From an uncultured Gammaproteobacteria bacterium (GTDB lineage Bacteria; Pseudomonadota; Gammaproteobacteria; Nitrosococcales; Methylophagaceae), in contig CAJQOM010000035.1 of assembly GCA_905479985.1 (NCBI GenBank), positions 57,168-121,167 of the forward strand: a stretch of DNA of 64,000 bases, in the 5' to 3' direction. The position numbers and the translations under genes are program-made. The notes beneath the pieces are model-generated. The model was not told the DNA's origin. It saw only the letters and a list, made by a program, of their open reading frames with translations, and did not search any database. Every line of letters begins with the position of its first letter. The stretch's first letter is position 1. Shown piece by piece: positions 39,252 through 50,371 of the stretch.

Positions 39252-39718
39252 GCGCGATGATAAGGGTGGTTTTGTAACACAGTCCATGCTCTATAGAGCT
39301 GCTCCGCTAGCACGATACGGACAATAGGATGTGGCAAGGTTAATGCCGATAATGACCATTTTTGATCAGCCCTTTGACGGCACTTTTGTGATAAACCATC
39401 CGGGCCACCAACCATTAATGACACGTCACGGCCATCCGCCAGCCAATGTGCCATTTGTTCCGCCAGTTGCTCAGTGTGCCATGATTTACCCGTCACCTCT
39501 AAGGAAACGACATGGTGATTAGTCGGTATCGCGGCTAATATTCGCTCACCTTCTTCTTCCATCCATTGTGCAGCACTACCACTTTTTCCGCGCTTGGCGG
39601 GTGTGATTTCTTGTAGACTCAGTTGACACTCCCTCGGCAACCGCTTGGCGTATTCTTGATATCCCTCATTGACCCATCCGGGCATTTTATTGCCGACGGC
39701 CAATAAGTTTAATTTCAT
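39248..39718 (-). CDS. rlmH: 23S rRNA pseudouridine(1915) N3-methyltransferase
   Basis: SPOUT-fold methyltransferase acting on helix 69 of the 70S ribosome. The 156-aa length is standard. The SAM-binding knot contains LMVGGPDGLS, and the C-terminus is HPIVRIVLAEQLYRAWTVLQNHPYHR, here cited by its key residues H-P-Y-H-R. It overlaps rsfS by 4 bp upstream and maf by 4 bp downstream. That links the leuS-to-rlmH cluster directly to the maf-rng-yhdP-tldD cluster. Confidence 0.96.
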   Translation of the reverse strand: MKLNLLAVGNKMPGWVNEGYQEYAKRLPRECQLSLQEITPAKRGKSGSAAQWMEEEGERILAAIPTNHHVVSLEVTGKSWHTEQLAEQMAHWLADGRDVSLMVGGPDGLSQKCRQRADQKWSLSALTLPHPIVRIVLAEQLYRAWTVLQNHPYHRA

Positions 39719-40074
39719 TCTTCTTCGGCCGAAACCTGTTGGTCAGTTTCATCTGGCACTTGCCAGAGTTTTTCTAAGTTATACGTCGTGCGGGTTTGCG
39801 GTGTCATAATATGAACAATCACATCGCCTAAGTCGACCAAAGCCCAATCGCCAACATCATCCCCTTCAACACCTAATGGTTGCTGACCTGCTGCTTTGGC
39901 TTGTTGACTCACTTCATTCGCCAACGCTTTAACTTGGCGGGTTGATTTACCGGTCGCAATGATCATCAGATCTGTCACATCGGTCATTTCTGTTACATCA
40001 AGTACTTGTATATCTTCTGCTTTAATATCTTCTAGTGCATCAATCACTAGACATTTCAATTCTTTGGCCTGCAT
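39715..40074 (-). CDS. rsfS: Ribosomal silencing factor RsfS
   Basis: Binds ribosomal protein L14 and blocks 30S/50S joining under starvation. The 119-aa protein has the family blocks DVTEMTDVTDLMIIATGKSTRQ, VEGDDVGDWALVDLGDVIVHI and the RTTYNLEKLW end. It is coupled to rlmH by ATGA overlap. In most relatives it follows nadD directly; here a YdcF-type gene and dinB lie between them. Confidence 0.95.
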   Translation of the reverse strand: MQAKELKCLVIDALEDIKAEDIQVLDVTEMTDVTDLMIIATGKSTRQVKALANEVSQQAKAAGQQPLGVEGDDVGDWALVDLGDVIVHIMTPQTRTTYNLEKLWQVPDETDQQVSAEEE

Positions 40075-40118
40075 TGGGCGCTCCGTTATTGGCTAGTGTC
40101 ATAGTTTATCACTAACGC

Positions 40119-40958
40119 TTAATGGGCTTGTGATTTTTGTATTGATGCGACTTGTTCAGGTGCTGGAAACCAGCTGTCGGTTTTGCCTGTTATGTAATAC
40201 ACCGTTAAACCAAGCCATTCACGCCAAGCGGGTTCTAACACTTCTAAATGCTCATACAAATTAAAACCCCATTGTCGAAGTGCCGGTTGGTTACTGCGGT
40301 AATCAACTGGATATGCGATAACATTTAGCCCTTGCTGCCGAGCAATGCCCATGGCACGTGGCATATGAAAAGCAGACGTCACTAATAAATAACGGCCTGT
40401 TATTTCTGGCAGTAGTGGTCTAGTGAAGAGAAAGTTTTCATTGGTATTGCGCGATTGTGATTCGATAAGAAGACGATCTTTTTCAATGCCGATGGCGGTT
40501 AATAATCTTTGTGCAATACTCCCTTCATCACCTTTTCCTTGAAAGCGAAGTAGATTATTGCCACCCGTAAAAATCACCGGTGCCGATGGATAGCGTTTGG
40601 CTAATATCGCTGCGCCAATATAACGATCGCCACCGGCGCCAAGTTCAGCGCTATTCCAACTCAAAGATGTTTTAAGTTGTTCTCCACCCCCTAAGACAAT
40701 AATGCCATCAATCTGTTCAGGCATCACCAGCGGCTTATTAAAACGACTTTCTAATGGATAGATAACGCTATCGCCAAAAGGATAAACGGTGAGTAATAAC
40801 GTCACTACCACGGTAGAAATCAGTACTTTTTTTGCTGCGGCAATAGCACCTTTAAACAAAAAGAACGTTCCTAAAGCCATAAACAACATAATGAGATTAG
40901 TCGGGCTTAAGAGCCCCCAAGCTAGTTTTGAAAGAATAAAAAATAGTTCATCCATCAT
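40119..40958 (-). CDS. YdcF/ElyC-family DUF218 membrane protein
   Basis: A 279-aa protein with two N-terminal membrane segments (about 13-35 and 44-60) and a periplasmic DUF218 domain. The domain shows DGIIVLGGG, the PVIFTGGNN strand, the ESQSRNTNEN motif and the LLVTSAFHMPRA block. ElyC in E. coli affects the lipid carrier used for peptidoglycan and other polysaccharides; a similar envelope role is likely but not shown. It is placed between dinB and rsfS, an unusual site. Confidence 0.85.
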   Translation of the reverse strand: MMDELFFILSKLAWGLLSPTNLIMLFMALGTFFLFKGAIAAAKKVLISTVVVTLLLTVYPFGDSVIYPLESRFNKPLVMPEQIDGIIVLGGGEQLKTSLSWNSAELGAGGDRYIGAAILAKRYPSAPVIFTGGNNLLRFQGKGDEGSIAQRLLTAIGIEKDRLLIESQSRNTNENFLFTRPLLPEITGRYLLVTSAFHMPRAMGIARQQGLNVIAYPVDYRSNQPALRQWGFNLYEHLEVLEPAWREWLGLTVYYITGKTDSWFPAPEQVASIQKSQAH

Positions 40959-40986
40959 TTCTAAGACTTGTTATTGATGAGAGTGA

Positions 40987-42090
40987 TTAAAATGCATCAT
41001 TTAAGCCAAGATCAAGCTGTTGGCTTTGTTGTACTGCTGATACCGGTTGTTCAAATCCACTGACTGACACGCCAACCAGCCGTACAGCCAGCTCTCCGGC
41101 TTCTGTCTTGGTTAATAATTCGGGTAGTAATGCATTTATTTTGCCGAGGTCTAAGCCGTTTTCTTCTGTTACAGAGCGCGTCACTTGTTGAAAATTGGCA
41201 TATTTTATCTTTAATGTCAGGGTTCTAGCGGTGAATTTTAGCCGCTGTAATTGTCCCCATACTTGTTGTGCCAAGTTATCAATATGACCTTTTAATTCGA
41301 TAATGGAACGAATGTCTTGTTGAAATGTGGTCTCTTTGCCGATTGACTTGCGTTGACGTGTACTTTGTACTGGCCGCTCATCAACTGCGCGTGCAATATG
41401 ATAAAAATAATGACCCGATTTGCCGAAATTCTCCACTAAGTCGGCTTCAGACCATTGCCGTAAATCATCACCGGTGGCGATGCCGATTGCATGCATTTTG
41501 GCTTCTGTTGCAGGCCCAACACCATGGAATTTTGCCACTGCTAAACCTGAGACGAAAGCTAAACCTTGCTCTGGCTTAATCACATAGAGTCCATTGGGTT
41601 TGTCCATATCAGAGGCAATTTTGGCTAAAAATTTGTTATAGGACACACCTGCCGATGCTGTTAGATTGGTTTCAGCCAAAATGTCGTGTTTAATCGCTTG
41701 GGCAATATAGGTCGCCGATCCATTGAAGTAAACTGATCCTGTGACGTCTAAATAAGCCTCATCTAATGATAAAGGTTCAACTTCGGAGGCATAACGCCAA
41801 AAAATGTTCCGTATCTGCTCTGACACTTCACGGTAAACATCAAAACGATGTGGCACAAAAATGGCACTGGGACAAAGTCGATAAGCCGTTGAACAAGGCA
41901 TCGCTGAATGGATACCAAATTTCCGGGCTTCATAACTACAGGCTGCGACCACGCCTCGCTCATGTGGCTTACCACCAACAATCAGCGGTTTACCTTTATA
42001 TTTTGGCTGATCACGTTGTTCTACCGACGCGAAAAAGGCATCCATATCCACATGTATGATTTTACGTTGTGGCTTTTGGTGTTCTGTCAT
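40987..42090 (-). CDS. dinB: DNA polymerase IV (Y-family)
   Basis: Error-prone translesion polymerase. The 367-aa protein has the catalytic acidic motifs HVDMDAFFASVE and SLDEAYLDV, the GVSYNKFLAKIASDMDKPNG block, a helix-hairpin-helix and the little-finger domain. A C-terminal QLDLGL stretch fits a beta-clamp-binding motif. I looked for an E. coli-type LexA box (CTGT-N8-ACAG) in the 32-bp upstream gap and in nadD's 3' end and saw none, so SOS control through that consensus is not supported here. It may be transcribed with nadD. Confidence 0.95.
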   Translation of the reverse strand: MTEHQKPQRKIIHVDMDAFFASVEQRDQPKYKGKPLIVGGKPHERGVVAACSYEARKFGIHSAMPCSTAYRLCPSAIFVPHRFDVYREVSEQIRNIFWRYASEVEPLSLDEAYLDVTGSVYFNGSATYIAQAIKHDILAETNLTASAGVSYNKFLAKIASDMDKPNGLYVIKPEQGLAFVSGLAVAKFHGVGPATEAKMHAIGIATGDDLRQWSEADLVENFGKSGHYFYHIARAVDERPVQSTRQRKSIGKETTFQQDIRSIIELKGHIDNLAQQVWGQLQRLKFTARTLTLKIKYANFQQVTRSVTEENGLDLGKINALLPELLTKTEAGELAVRLVGVSVSGFEQPVSAVQQSQQLDLGLNDAF

Positions 42091-42122
42091 GATCTTAAAA
42101 TAGATTAATAAGTGGATCTAAT

Positions 42123-42752
42123 CTATTGATATAACCCCAGTTGCTCAATAAAGCTAACAACAGGGTCAGGCATCAAAAAGGCTGGGCTTCGTCCTTTTAC
42201 CAGATCGCGTCTAATCGCTGAGGCAGAAATATTAAGCTGGGTTAAGGTTACGGGCCAAATTTTACCTGCTAACAATGCCGTATCTTCTGGTATCGCCAGA
42301 TGATCCTGATACCAGCTTGTCATCTCTTCTGGCAACGATAATGGTTGTTCGGGTCTCGCTATGACGATGATATGACTTAAATCTAATAATTGCTGCCATT
42401 GATGCCATGTTGATAAGTGACTAAATGCATCAGACCCTAAAATCAAATACAACGGTTGTTCCGGCATTTCTTGTTTTAACGATCTTAATGTATCAACGGT
42501 ATACGATGGACCGTCACGCTTTAACTCACAATCATCGACGACAAATTGTTGGCTGTTCTTAATCGCCAAATGCAACATCATGACACGCTGTTCTGGTGTT
42601 GCTTTTGGCTGTGGCCTATGCGGCGGTCGTGCACTGGGAATCAATCGAATATGATCAAAATCAAACTGCTGTAATAATTCTAACGCTGATCTCAAATGGC
42701 CATAATGGATAGGATCAAAGGTACCGCCTAAAATGCCAACCGCTTTTGTCAT
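42123..42752 (-). CDS. nadD: Nicotinate-nucleotide adenylyltransferase
   Basis: Adenylates nicotinate mononucleotide to deamido-NAD. The 209-aa protein begins GILGGTFDPIHYGHLRSA with the (T/H)xGH nucleotidyltransferase motif, and ends with the ISASAIRRDLVKGRSP block containing the ISSTxxR-like signature. It lies 36 bp after proA, the order seen in pseudomonads. Confidence 0.95.
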   Translation of the reverse strand: MTKAVGILGGTFDPIHYGHLRSALELLQQFDFDHIRLIPSARPPHRPQPKATPEQRVMMLHLAIKNSQQFVVDDCELKRDGPSYTVDTLRSLKQEMPEQPLYLILGSDAFSHLSTWHQWQQLLDLSHIIVIARPEQPLSLPEEMTSWYQDHLAIPEDTALLAGKIWPVTLTQLNISASAIRRDLVKGRSPAFLMPDPVVSFIEQLGLYQ

Positions 42753-42788
42753 ACCACCTGCTTTATCATACCCATTGCCTTTTCATAA

Positions 42789-44045
42789 TTAGACGCGAAC
42801 TTGGCCTGTTCCTAAGACAATCCATTTTTGAGATGTCAGGCCATTTAAACCGACAGGTCCTCGCGCATGCAATTTATCAGTCGAAATACCAATCTCAGCA
42901 CCTAAGCCATATTCAAAGCCATCGGCAAAGCGCGTTGACGCATTCACCATCACCGAGCTTGAATCAACTTCAGCTAAGAAGCGACGTGATGTTGTGTAGT
43001 CTTCAGTGACAATTGTTTCAGTATGACCTGAACTGTGCTGATGAATATGATCCATCGCTTGATCAACGCCATCAACAATCCGAATCGATAAAATGGGCGC
43101 TAAATATTCGGTATCCCAATCCAGTTCAGTCGCCACATCTATATCTGTCAGAATTGACCGTGTTTTTTCACAGCCACGAAGCTCGACTGATTCAGATTGA
43201 TAACGCGCGGCTAATCTTGGCAAGATGGTTGCGGCGACACGACTATCAACCAACAATGTTTCCATTGCGTTGCAGACACCGTAGCGATGACATTTGGCAT
43301 TAAACGCAATCTCTTCTGCCATGTCTAAATCAGCTTTGCTATCAATAAAGACATGGCAAATACCATCTAAATGCTTAATGACCGGCACTCTGGCATCTTT
43401 GCTGATGCGCTCAATTAAACCTTTACCACCACGCGGGACAATGACATCAACAAATTCCGGCATTGTGATCAGTTGGCCGACAGCGGCGCGATCAGTTGTT
43501 TCGACCACTTGCACGGCTTCTGTGGGTAATCCGGCTTGTTCTAGACCACTTTGGATACACGCGGCAATGGCTTGATTTGAGTGAATAGCTTCAGAACCAC
43601 CTCGTAAAATAGTGGCATTACCCGACTTTAAACATAGACCCGCGGCATCTGCAGTGACATTCGGCCGAGACTCATAAATAATCCCAATAACACCTAATGG
43701 CACACGCATTTGGCCCAATTGAATGCCAGATGGCAAGTAACGCATGTCGCTGATTTCACCGACTGGGTCGGACAAATTAGCGATTTGTTCCAAACCTTCA
43801 GCCATCGATTCAATTCGACTGTCGGTTAACGCTAAGCGATCGAGCAATGCGGCTTCTAGGCCTTTCTCTTTACCCGCAGCCAAATCCAACTCATTTTGGG
43901 TTTTTAGGGTATCGGATGCAGCTCGGATTTCTCGTGCGATGGTTAATAAAGCATGATTTTTGGTAGCGGTACTGGCACGCGACAACACCCGGCTGGCTTC
44001 TCTCGCCTGCTTGCCTAATGTTTGCATATAAAGTTCAATGTCCAA
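42789..44045 (-). CDS. proA: Glutamate-5-semialdehyde dehydrogenase (gamma-glutamyl phosphate reductase)
   Basis: Second step of proline synthesis: NADPH-dependent reduction of gamma-glutamyl phosphate. The 418-aa protein has the [17 protein letters not shown] block, [11 protein letters not shown] and the catalytic cysteine in [13 protein letters not shown] keep the TTG start at 44043-44045: AGGGGA lies about 7 nt upstream and the N-terminus ([15 protein letters not shown]) then matches pseudomonad ProA. An ATG at 44025-44027 has a poorer ribosome-binding site. The start overlaps holA by 11 bp. ProB is not in this window. Confidence 0.95.
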   Translation of the reverse strand: MDIELYMQTLGKQAREASRVLSRASTATKNHALLTIAREIRAASDTLKTQNELDLAAGKEKGLEAALLDRLALTDSRIESMAEGLEQIANLSDPVGEISDMRYLPSGIQLGQMRVPLGVIGIIYESRPNVTADAAGLCLKSGNATILRGGSEAIHSNQAIAACIQSGLEQAGLPTEAVQVVETTDRAAVGQLITMPEFVDVIVPRGGKGLIERISKDARVPVIKHLDGICHVFIDSKADLDMAEEIAFNAKCHRYGVCNAMETLLVDSRVAATILPRLAARYQSESVELRGCEKTRSILTDIDVATELDWDTEYLAPILSIRIVDGVDQAMDHIHQHSSGHTETIVTEDYTTSRRFLAEVDSSSVMVNASTRFADGFEYGLGAEIGISTDKLHARGPVGLNGLTSQKWIVLGTGQVRV

Positions 44046-45084
44046 TGCCGTTCCCCTGATGTTGGCTATGTAAATTAACGCCTGCCACGTTTAAACACAA
44101 TATTTCTAATAATGTCCAAGGACATTTTGCCACAGTCCCTTTGGCTGCTTGATCAATTTCTGCCATTTGTTGCAAAAACTGTTGCCACTGGCCCGCTTCG
44201 TGTCTTGCCAATACCTCACGCATAACGGGCTTGGCTTTCTCCCAAATGGGCGGTTTTTGTAACTTAAAAACCTGTTCGATATGCGTGCCTTGACTCAACT
44301 CAAAAGCCATATCAATCACGCGGTGTAACGACCATGATACCGCAGAAAAAATAGCTAATATATCGTTACCTTCTGCTTTGAGCTGGCTAATCATTCTCGG
44401 TATTTTTGCCGCTTGGCCCGTAAAAACGGTATCCATCAACCCAAAAGCCTGAAAACGGGCATTATCCGCCACTGAGGCTAATACGATCTCTTCACTCACT
44501 TGGCCGTCAGGACAGAGTAAAGCTAACTTCTCTATTTCTTGTGCTGCGGCAAATAAATTACCCTCTACGCGCTCGGCAATTAAAGCAGCTACTGCGGGAC
44601 TGACAGTCAGATCCCGTTGTTTTAGACGTTGCGTTATCCAACGTGGCAAATGTGTGATATCAACAGGCCAAACAGGTGTCGTAGCACCGACTTTATCTAT
44701 TTCGGTAAACCATTTACTTTTTTGCGATCGGTTATCGATCTTGCCACTGATGATCAATAACGTTGTGTCTTGTGGCGGGTTATCAACAAAGCGCCGAAAT
44801 GCTTCGCCCCCCTCTTTACCCGGTGAGCCAGAAGGCAGGCGCACTTCCAATAGACGTTGGCTATCAAATAATGACATGGTTTGTTCTTGCCACTGAATTT
44901 GTGACCAATCAAACCTGCCTTCGACATGCCAAACTTGGCGTTCGTTAGCGCCTAATTGTCTTGCTTGTTGGCGGATTAAGTCTGCACTTTCTTCCACCAG
45001 CATTTGTTCATCGCCAAAGACGAGATAAACCGGTAACAGTCCTTTTTGCAATTGTGCTGCTAATTGCTCAGCATTAACACGCAT
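44035..45084 (-). CDS. holA: DNA polymerase III delta subunit
   Basis: Subunit of the clamp-loader complex that opens the beta clamp. The 349-aa protein has the typical N-terminus ([20 protein letters not shown] and GDEQMLVEE) and the three-domain AAA+ layout without a functional P-loop. Its length is near the 343 aa of E. coli. The order leuS-lptE-holA is conserved. It begins 10 bp after lptE. Confidence 0.94.
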   Translation of the reverse strand: MRVNAEQLAAQLQKGLLPVYLVFGDEQMLVEESADLIRQQARQLGANERQVWHVEGRFDWSQIQWQEQTMSLFDSQRLLEVRLPSGSPGKEGGEAFRRFVDNPPQDTTLLIISGKIDNRSQKSKWFTEIDKVGATTPVWPVDITHLPRWITQRLKQRDLTVSPAVAALIAERVEGNLFAAAQEIEKLALLCPDGQVSEEIVLASVADNARFQAFGLMDTVFTGQAAKIPRMISQLKAEGNDILAIFSAVSWSLHRVIDMAFELSQGTHIEQVFKLQKPPIWEKAKPVMREVLARHEAGQWQQFLQQMAEIDQAAKGTVAKCPWTLLEILCLNVAGVNLHSQHQGNGIGH

Positions 45085-45094
45085 CGCTAATACT

Positions 45095-45589
45095 TTATTT
45101 TATAAAGGATAAACGGCGAAGAATGCTTTGGACCAATTGCTTGTTCAATTGATCACGCAATAGGGTTTCTTCTGATTCGCGGCCCAACACTTCATCTTCA
45201 TCAAATTGATAATCGCGTTGCGCTTCAACCTGTTGCTCTTCGGCTAAGACATTGCCTTGTGCGTCCAATACCATAAAGCTCAGTTTACTATTCAGCTCAT
45301 ACTCGTTGACCTTCGCACTTGAACCGACAGAAAGAACACGCCTATCAAATTTATTTTCAGTGATTTTTAATACCGCGGCATCAGCAGTTCCAGCATCAAC
45401 CACCACAATGCCATTACTGACTAAACCGCGTTTTAAATACAGGCCGATATCGCGTTGTAAGCCAACACCTTCGATACGCATTGTTTTTAAACTATCTGAT
45501 ATATCAGCTGCACCGCGTAAATGAAACCCACACCCAACTAGGGTCATGAATAACAAGGCAATAACACTATTTAATGCAACACGTTTCAT
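45095..45589 (-). CDS. lptE: LPS-assembly lipoprotein LptE
   Basis: Outer-membrane lipoprotein that plugs the LptD barrel and helps insert LPS at the cell surface. The 164-aa protein has a signal peptide ending in the lipobox LVGC, followed by GFHLRG, the typical LptE start (CGFxLRG), and the C-terminal RDQLNKQLVQSILRRL helix. It sits between leuS and holA as in E. coli. Cleavage would need LspA, encoded at 4138-4611. Confidence 0.93.
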   Translation of the reverse strand: MKRVALNSVIALLFMTLVGCGFHLRGAADISDSLKTMRIEGVGLQRDIGLYLKRGLVSNGIVVVDAGTADAAVLKITENKFDRRVLSVGSSAKVNEYELNSKLSFMVLDAQGNVLAEEQQVEAQRDYQFDEDEVLGRESEETLLRDQLNKQLVQSILRRLSFIK

Positions 45590-45605
45590 ATAAGACGTTC
45601 CTTAA

Positions 45606-48122
<2,517 letters not shown>

Positions 48123-48163
48123 TTAAAGGGGAATGGTTTTTCAGTTGCTCCCTTGCTGACACT

Positions 48164-48598
48164 TTATGGCCGGATATAAGCATAGCCTTGTTCTTGCAAT
48201 TCCATAATCCGTGCTACGCCAGCATTAACGGTTGTTACGCCATCGAGTAACACCGGCAATAATCCCGTTTTCTGCTTCTGTGCATCCATCGTGTTTTGGC
48301 ATGCACTAAACCTAATGTCCTGTAGTGCCAGACTTTCTACTCGGCTGGCTACGACACTTTCTGCCGTCAATAAATCAAGGCCAGGGCCATAAGCCACCAC
48401 TTCAATGATCACATTATCTAGGCCATAGAGCTTCTGTAAGTTCGCAGCATTATTCAGTGCCATTTTTTGGGTGCTTACATCATCTGTGCTGACTTGGATG
48501 ATCACTTTATGCGGGGTGTCTTGTTCTGCAAGTACAGCCGTAGCCATGAATAATGGTAAGAACAGTAAAGCAACTATCTGTGTTATTTGTTTTCTCAT
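48164..48598 (-). CDS. Periplasmic DsrE-family protein
   Basis: A 144-aa protein with a signal peptide (cleavage near VLA-E, residue 24) and a DsrE/DsrF-like alpha/beta domain: HKVIIQVSTDD, KLYGLDNVIIEVVAYGPGLDLL and a single cysteine, C100 in RFSACQNTM. DsrE proteins bind or relay sulfur; periplasmic members are common in sulfur- and methyl-oxidising marine bacteria, but the partner is unknown. It follows 101 bp upstream of leuS on the same strand. Confidence 0.75.
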   Translation of the reverse strand: MRKQITQIVALLFLPLFMATAVLAEQDTPHKVIIQVSTDDVSTQKMALNNAANLQKLYGLDNVIIEVVAYGPGLDLLTAESVVASRVESLALQDIRFSACQNTMDAQKQKTGLLPVLLDGVTTVNAGVARIMELQEQGYAYIRP

Positions 48599-48633
48599 CT
48601 ATTTCACTATGACATGCATCCAAAAAAGTGGAA

Positions 48634-48777
48634 AATAAATCTGTCCCCTTTTTGTTTCGATGTACCTTCTTTCGAAGTATCTAAATCAGTGTTTCCTGAC
48701 TCGTCAATAAAGGCTAATGTTTTTACCAACTTCGATTCCTTCTGAAGTTCAAAATTTAAAGGGACAGTCGACTTAAT
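48634..48777. repeat. Imperfect inverted repeat resembling a REP/transposase-associated element
   Basis: CTGTCCCCTTTTT (48641-48653) is mirrored by AAAGGGACAG at 48758-48767, each flanked outward by A/T-rich AAATAA or TTAATT runs. The ends (AAGTCGACTGTCCC read inward on the minus strand) look like the GGGACAG-type repeats that accompany REP-associated tyrosine transposases in many gammaproteobacteria (from memory). There is no ORF inside. A shorter inner repeat (CTTTCGAAG) is also present. Confidence 0.45.
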
Positions 48778-48803
48778 TCAATAGAAATAAAACAACCTGA
48801 TTG

Positions 48804-49232
48804 TCACTTACTTTCAATTTTTTCTTTAAGCCTTGCTAGTTTTTCTTCCATTTTCTGTGTTGCTTCTTTGAAATTTTTTAAATTGTCATAACGGCGCCAA
48901 AACTTTCCTGACAATCCCAAAACCATTCCCCAGAGTATGAGATTAACAAACATGTTGAAGTGGCCACTTTGAAAAAGGCCAGCAAGAGAGAAAAGGATAG
49001 GAAGAAAGTTAGCTAAAGCAATAAACATCAATACAGCGAACAAAGCTCTAAATGAACTCCTATTCCTTTCTACACTTGAGCGCTTCATTTCGGCTAAATG
49101 GTTCTTCTCAAACTCTAAAAACTCGATATCTTGCTTAAGAGTTTTAATTCGATACGCTCTATATGCTTTTGATAGTGCAAGTACAACCACTCCACCCAAA
49201 ATTCCAATTATTAATGTTTTGATATCTTCCAT
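48804..49232 (-). CDS. Membrane protein with coiled-coil ends, unknown
   Basis: A 142-aa protein with one N-terminal membrane helix (about 5-22), a charged helical segment (30-60), two more hydrophobic helices (about 62-82 and 92-112) and a C-terminal Lys/Glu coiled coil (KMEEKLARLKEKIE). I recognise no family. It lies beside a REP-like repeat and opposite the ion channel gene, in what looks like an accessory pocket. Confidence 0.6.
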   Translation of the reverse strand: MEDIKTLIIGILGGVVVLALSKAYRAYRIKTLKQDIEFLEFEKNHLAEMKRSSVERNRSSFRALFAVLMFIALANFLPILFSLAGLFQSGHFNMFVNLILWGMVLGLSGKFWRRYDNLKNFKEATQKMEEKLARLKEKIESK

Positions 49233-49371
49233 GACTAAATCTTTAAGTTATAAATTAGTTATTAAAGCTCTATCCAAAAGAAGTCTTTTGCCATAAAGGC
49301 TTTTCCCAATCTCATTAAAACCGCTATCCTAATTAAAATCAATCCTCTTAGACAATTGATTTGATTATAAG

Positions 49372-49399
49372 TTGATCTTTATCCAAGCTCTGCTATTGT
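49372..49399 (+). promoter_or_regulatory. Possible sigma-70 promoter of the ion channel gene
   Basis: TTGATC (49372-49377), a 16-bp spacer and TATTGT (49394-49399) lie 31 bp before the ATG at 49430. This is a moderate match; nothing else promoter-like is visible in the gap. Confidence 0.35.
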
Positions 49400-49429
49400 T
49401 CGCTCAAACCTCTTCTAATCGAGTTTGTT

Positions 49430-50269
49430 ATGCCTACGTCTATTAAACAATTTCAAAGCCGCTTATTTGATTTACACAGTAATAAATTGTTTGAAATCAC
49501 CGTTATTTTCATTATTGTTTTTTCAGCTTTGGTCACGGGTGTTAAAACCTATGAGATCAATTCGACACTGAATCAGCTCGTCCTCGGCTTGGACACCTTT
49601 ATTACGCTGTTCTTTTTGTTTGAGGTAACGATTCGATTAATTGCAGAGCCTAGAACCTTGGACTTCTTTAAAAAGGGCTGGAATGTATTTGACTTTGTGA
49701 TTGTCGTTGCGAGCATGCTACCTATTGAGGGCAGTGACACGGTGTTGTTGGCTCGGTTATTACGCATATTCCGGGTATTACGTTTAATCTCGGTGATTCC
49801 TGAACTGCGCGTGCTGATTAATTCTTTACTCAAAGCGCTGCCGCGTATGGGCTATATCGCTTTGTTGATGTTCATTATTTTTTATATTTATGCTGCGATT
49901 GGCAGTTTTATGTTTGGCACGATCAATTCCGAACTATGGGGCAATATTTCGATTGCGATGTTGACGTTATTTCGGGTATCGACCTTCGAAGATTGGACCG
50001 ATGTAATGTATGAAACGATGGAAGTCTATCCCTTAAGTTGGATATTCTATTTAACGTTTATTTTCTTAACGGCTTTTGTGTTTCTGAATATGATGATTGG
50101 TGTGGTGTTGGAAGCGATGCAGCGCGAGCAAAATCAGTATGATCGTGAGCGTGACGATAGTGAAGCTGATGAAGTCCACTATATTAAAGCTGAGATGGAT
50201 CAGCTCAGTGTTAAGTTAGATACGATTGAAACTTTGTTAAGGCAGAAAGACAACAAAACCGCTGATTAA
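49430..50269 (+). CDS. Voltage-gated cation channel, BacNav-like with Ca-type filter
   Basis: A 279-aa single-domain six-helix channel that should assemble as a tetramer. S1-S4 span about 22-122; S4 has gating arginines R109, R112, R115 and R118 at every third place. S5 and S6 flank a pore whose filter is T185-F-E-D-W-T-D191. This aligns with NavAb TLESWSM without gaps (TLF-x-V before it, MEVYP after it). Asp replaces the Ser178 and Met181 positions, the same positions that were changed to make the calcium-selective CavAb. A C-terminal coiled coil (about 255-272) fits the family. It could carry calcium rather than sodium (inference). Confidence 0.9.
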   Translation: MPTSIKQFQSRLFDLHSNKLFEITVIFIIVFSALVTGVKTYEINSTLNQLVLGLDTFITLFFLFEVTIRLIAEPRTLDFFKKGWNVFDFVIVVASMLPIEGSDTVLLARLLRIFRVLRLISVIPELRVLINSLLKALPRMGYIALLMFIIFYIYAAIGSFMFGTINSELWGNISIAMLTLFRVSTFEDWTDVMYETMEVYPLSWIFYLTFIFLTAFVFLNMMIGVVLEAMQREQNQYDRERDDSEADEVHYIKAEMDQLSVKLDTIETLLRQKDNKTAD

Positions 50270-50297
50270 AGTTGTTTCCGTTTTCGGCACGTTAAAT

Positions 50298-50343
50298 AAA
50301 AAAGGCGCAAAATAACAAAAGTTATTCTGCGCCTATTTTTTTA
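50298..50343. terminator. Bidirectional terminator between the channel and peroxiredoxin genes
   Basis: AGGCGCA-AAATAAC pairs with GTTATT-C-TGCGCCT (50303-50316 with 50321-50334) around AAAA. A runs precede and T runs follow it, so it can end both convergent transcripts. Confidence 0.85.
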
Positions 50344-50371
50344 CTTAGTCTGTCTTCGTTTAAACTTAGGT

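Noticed and set aside
42091..42122. LexA box upstream of dinB
   Set aside because: No CTGT-N8-ACAG palindrome was found in the gap or just inside nadD, so SOS control by the E. coli consensus is not supported.
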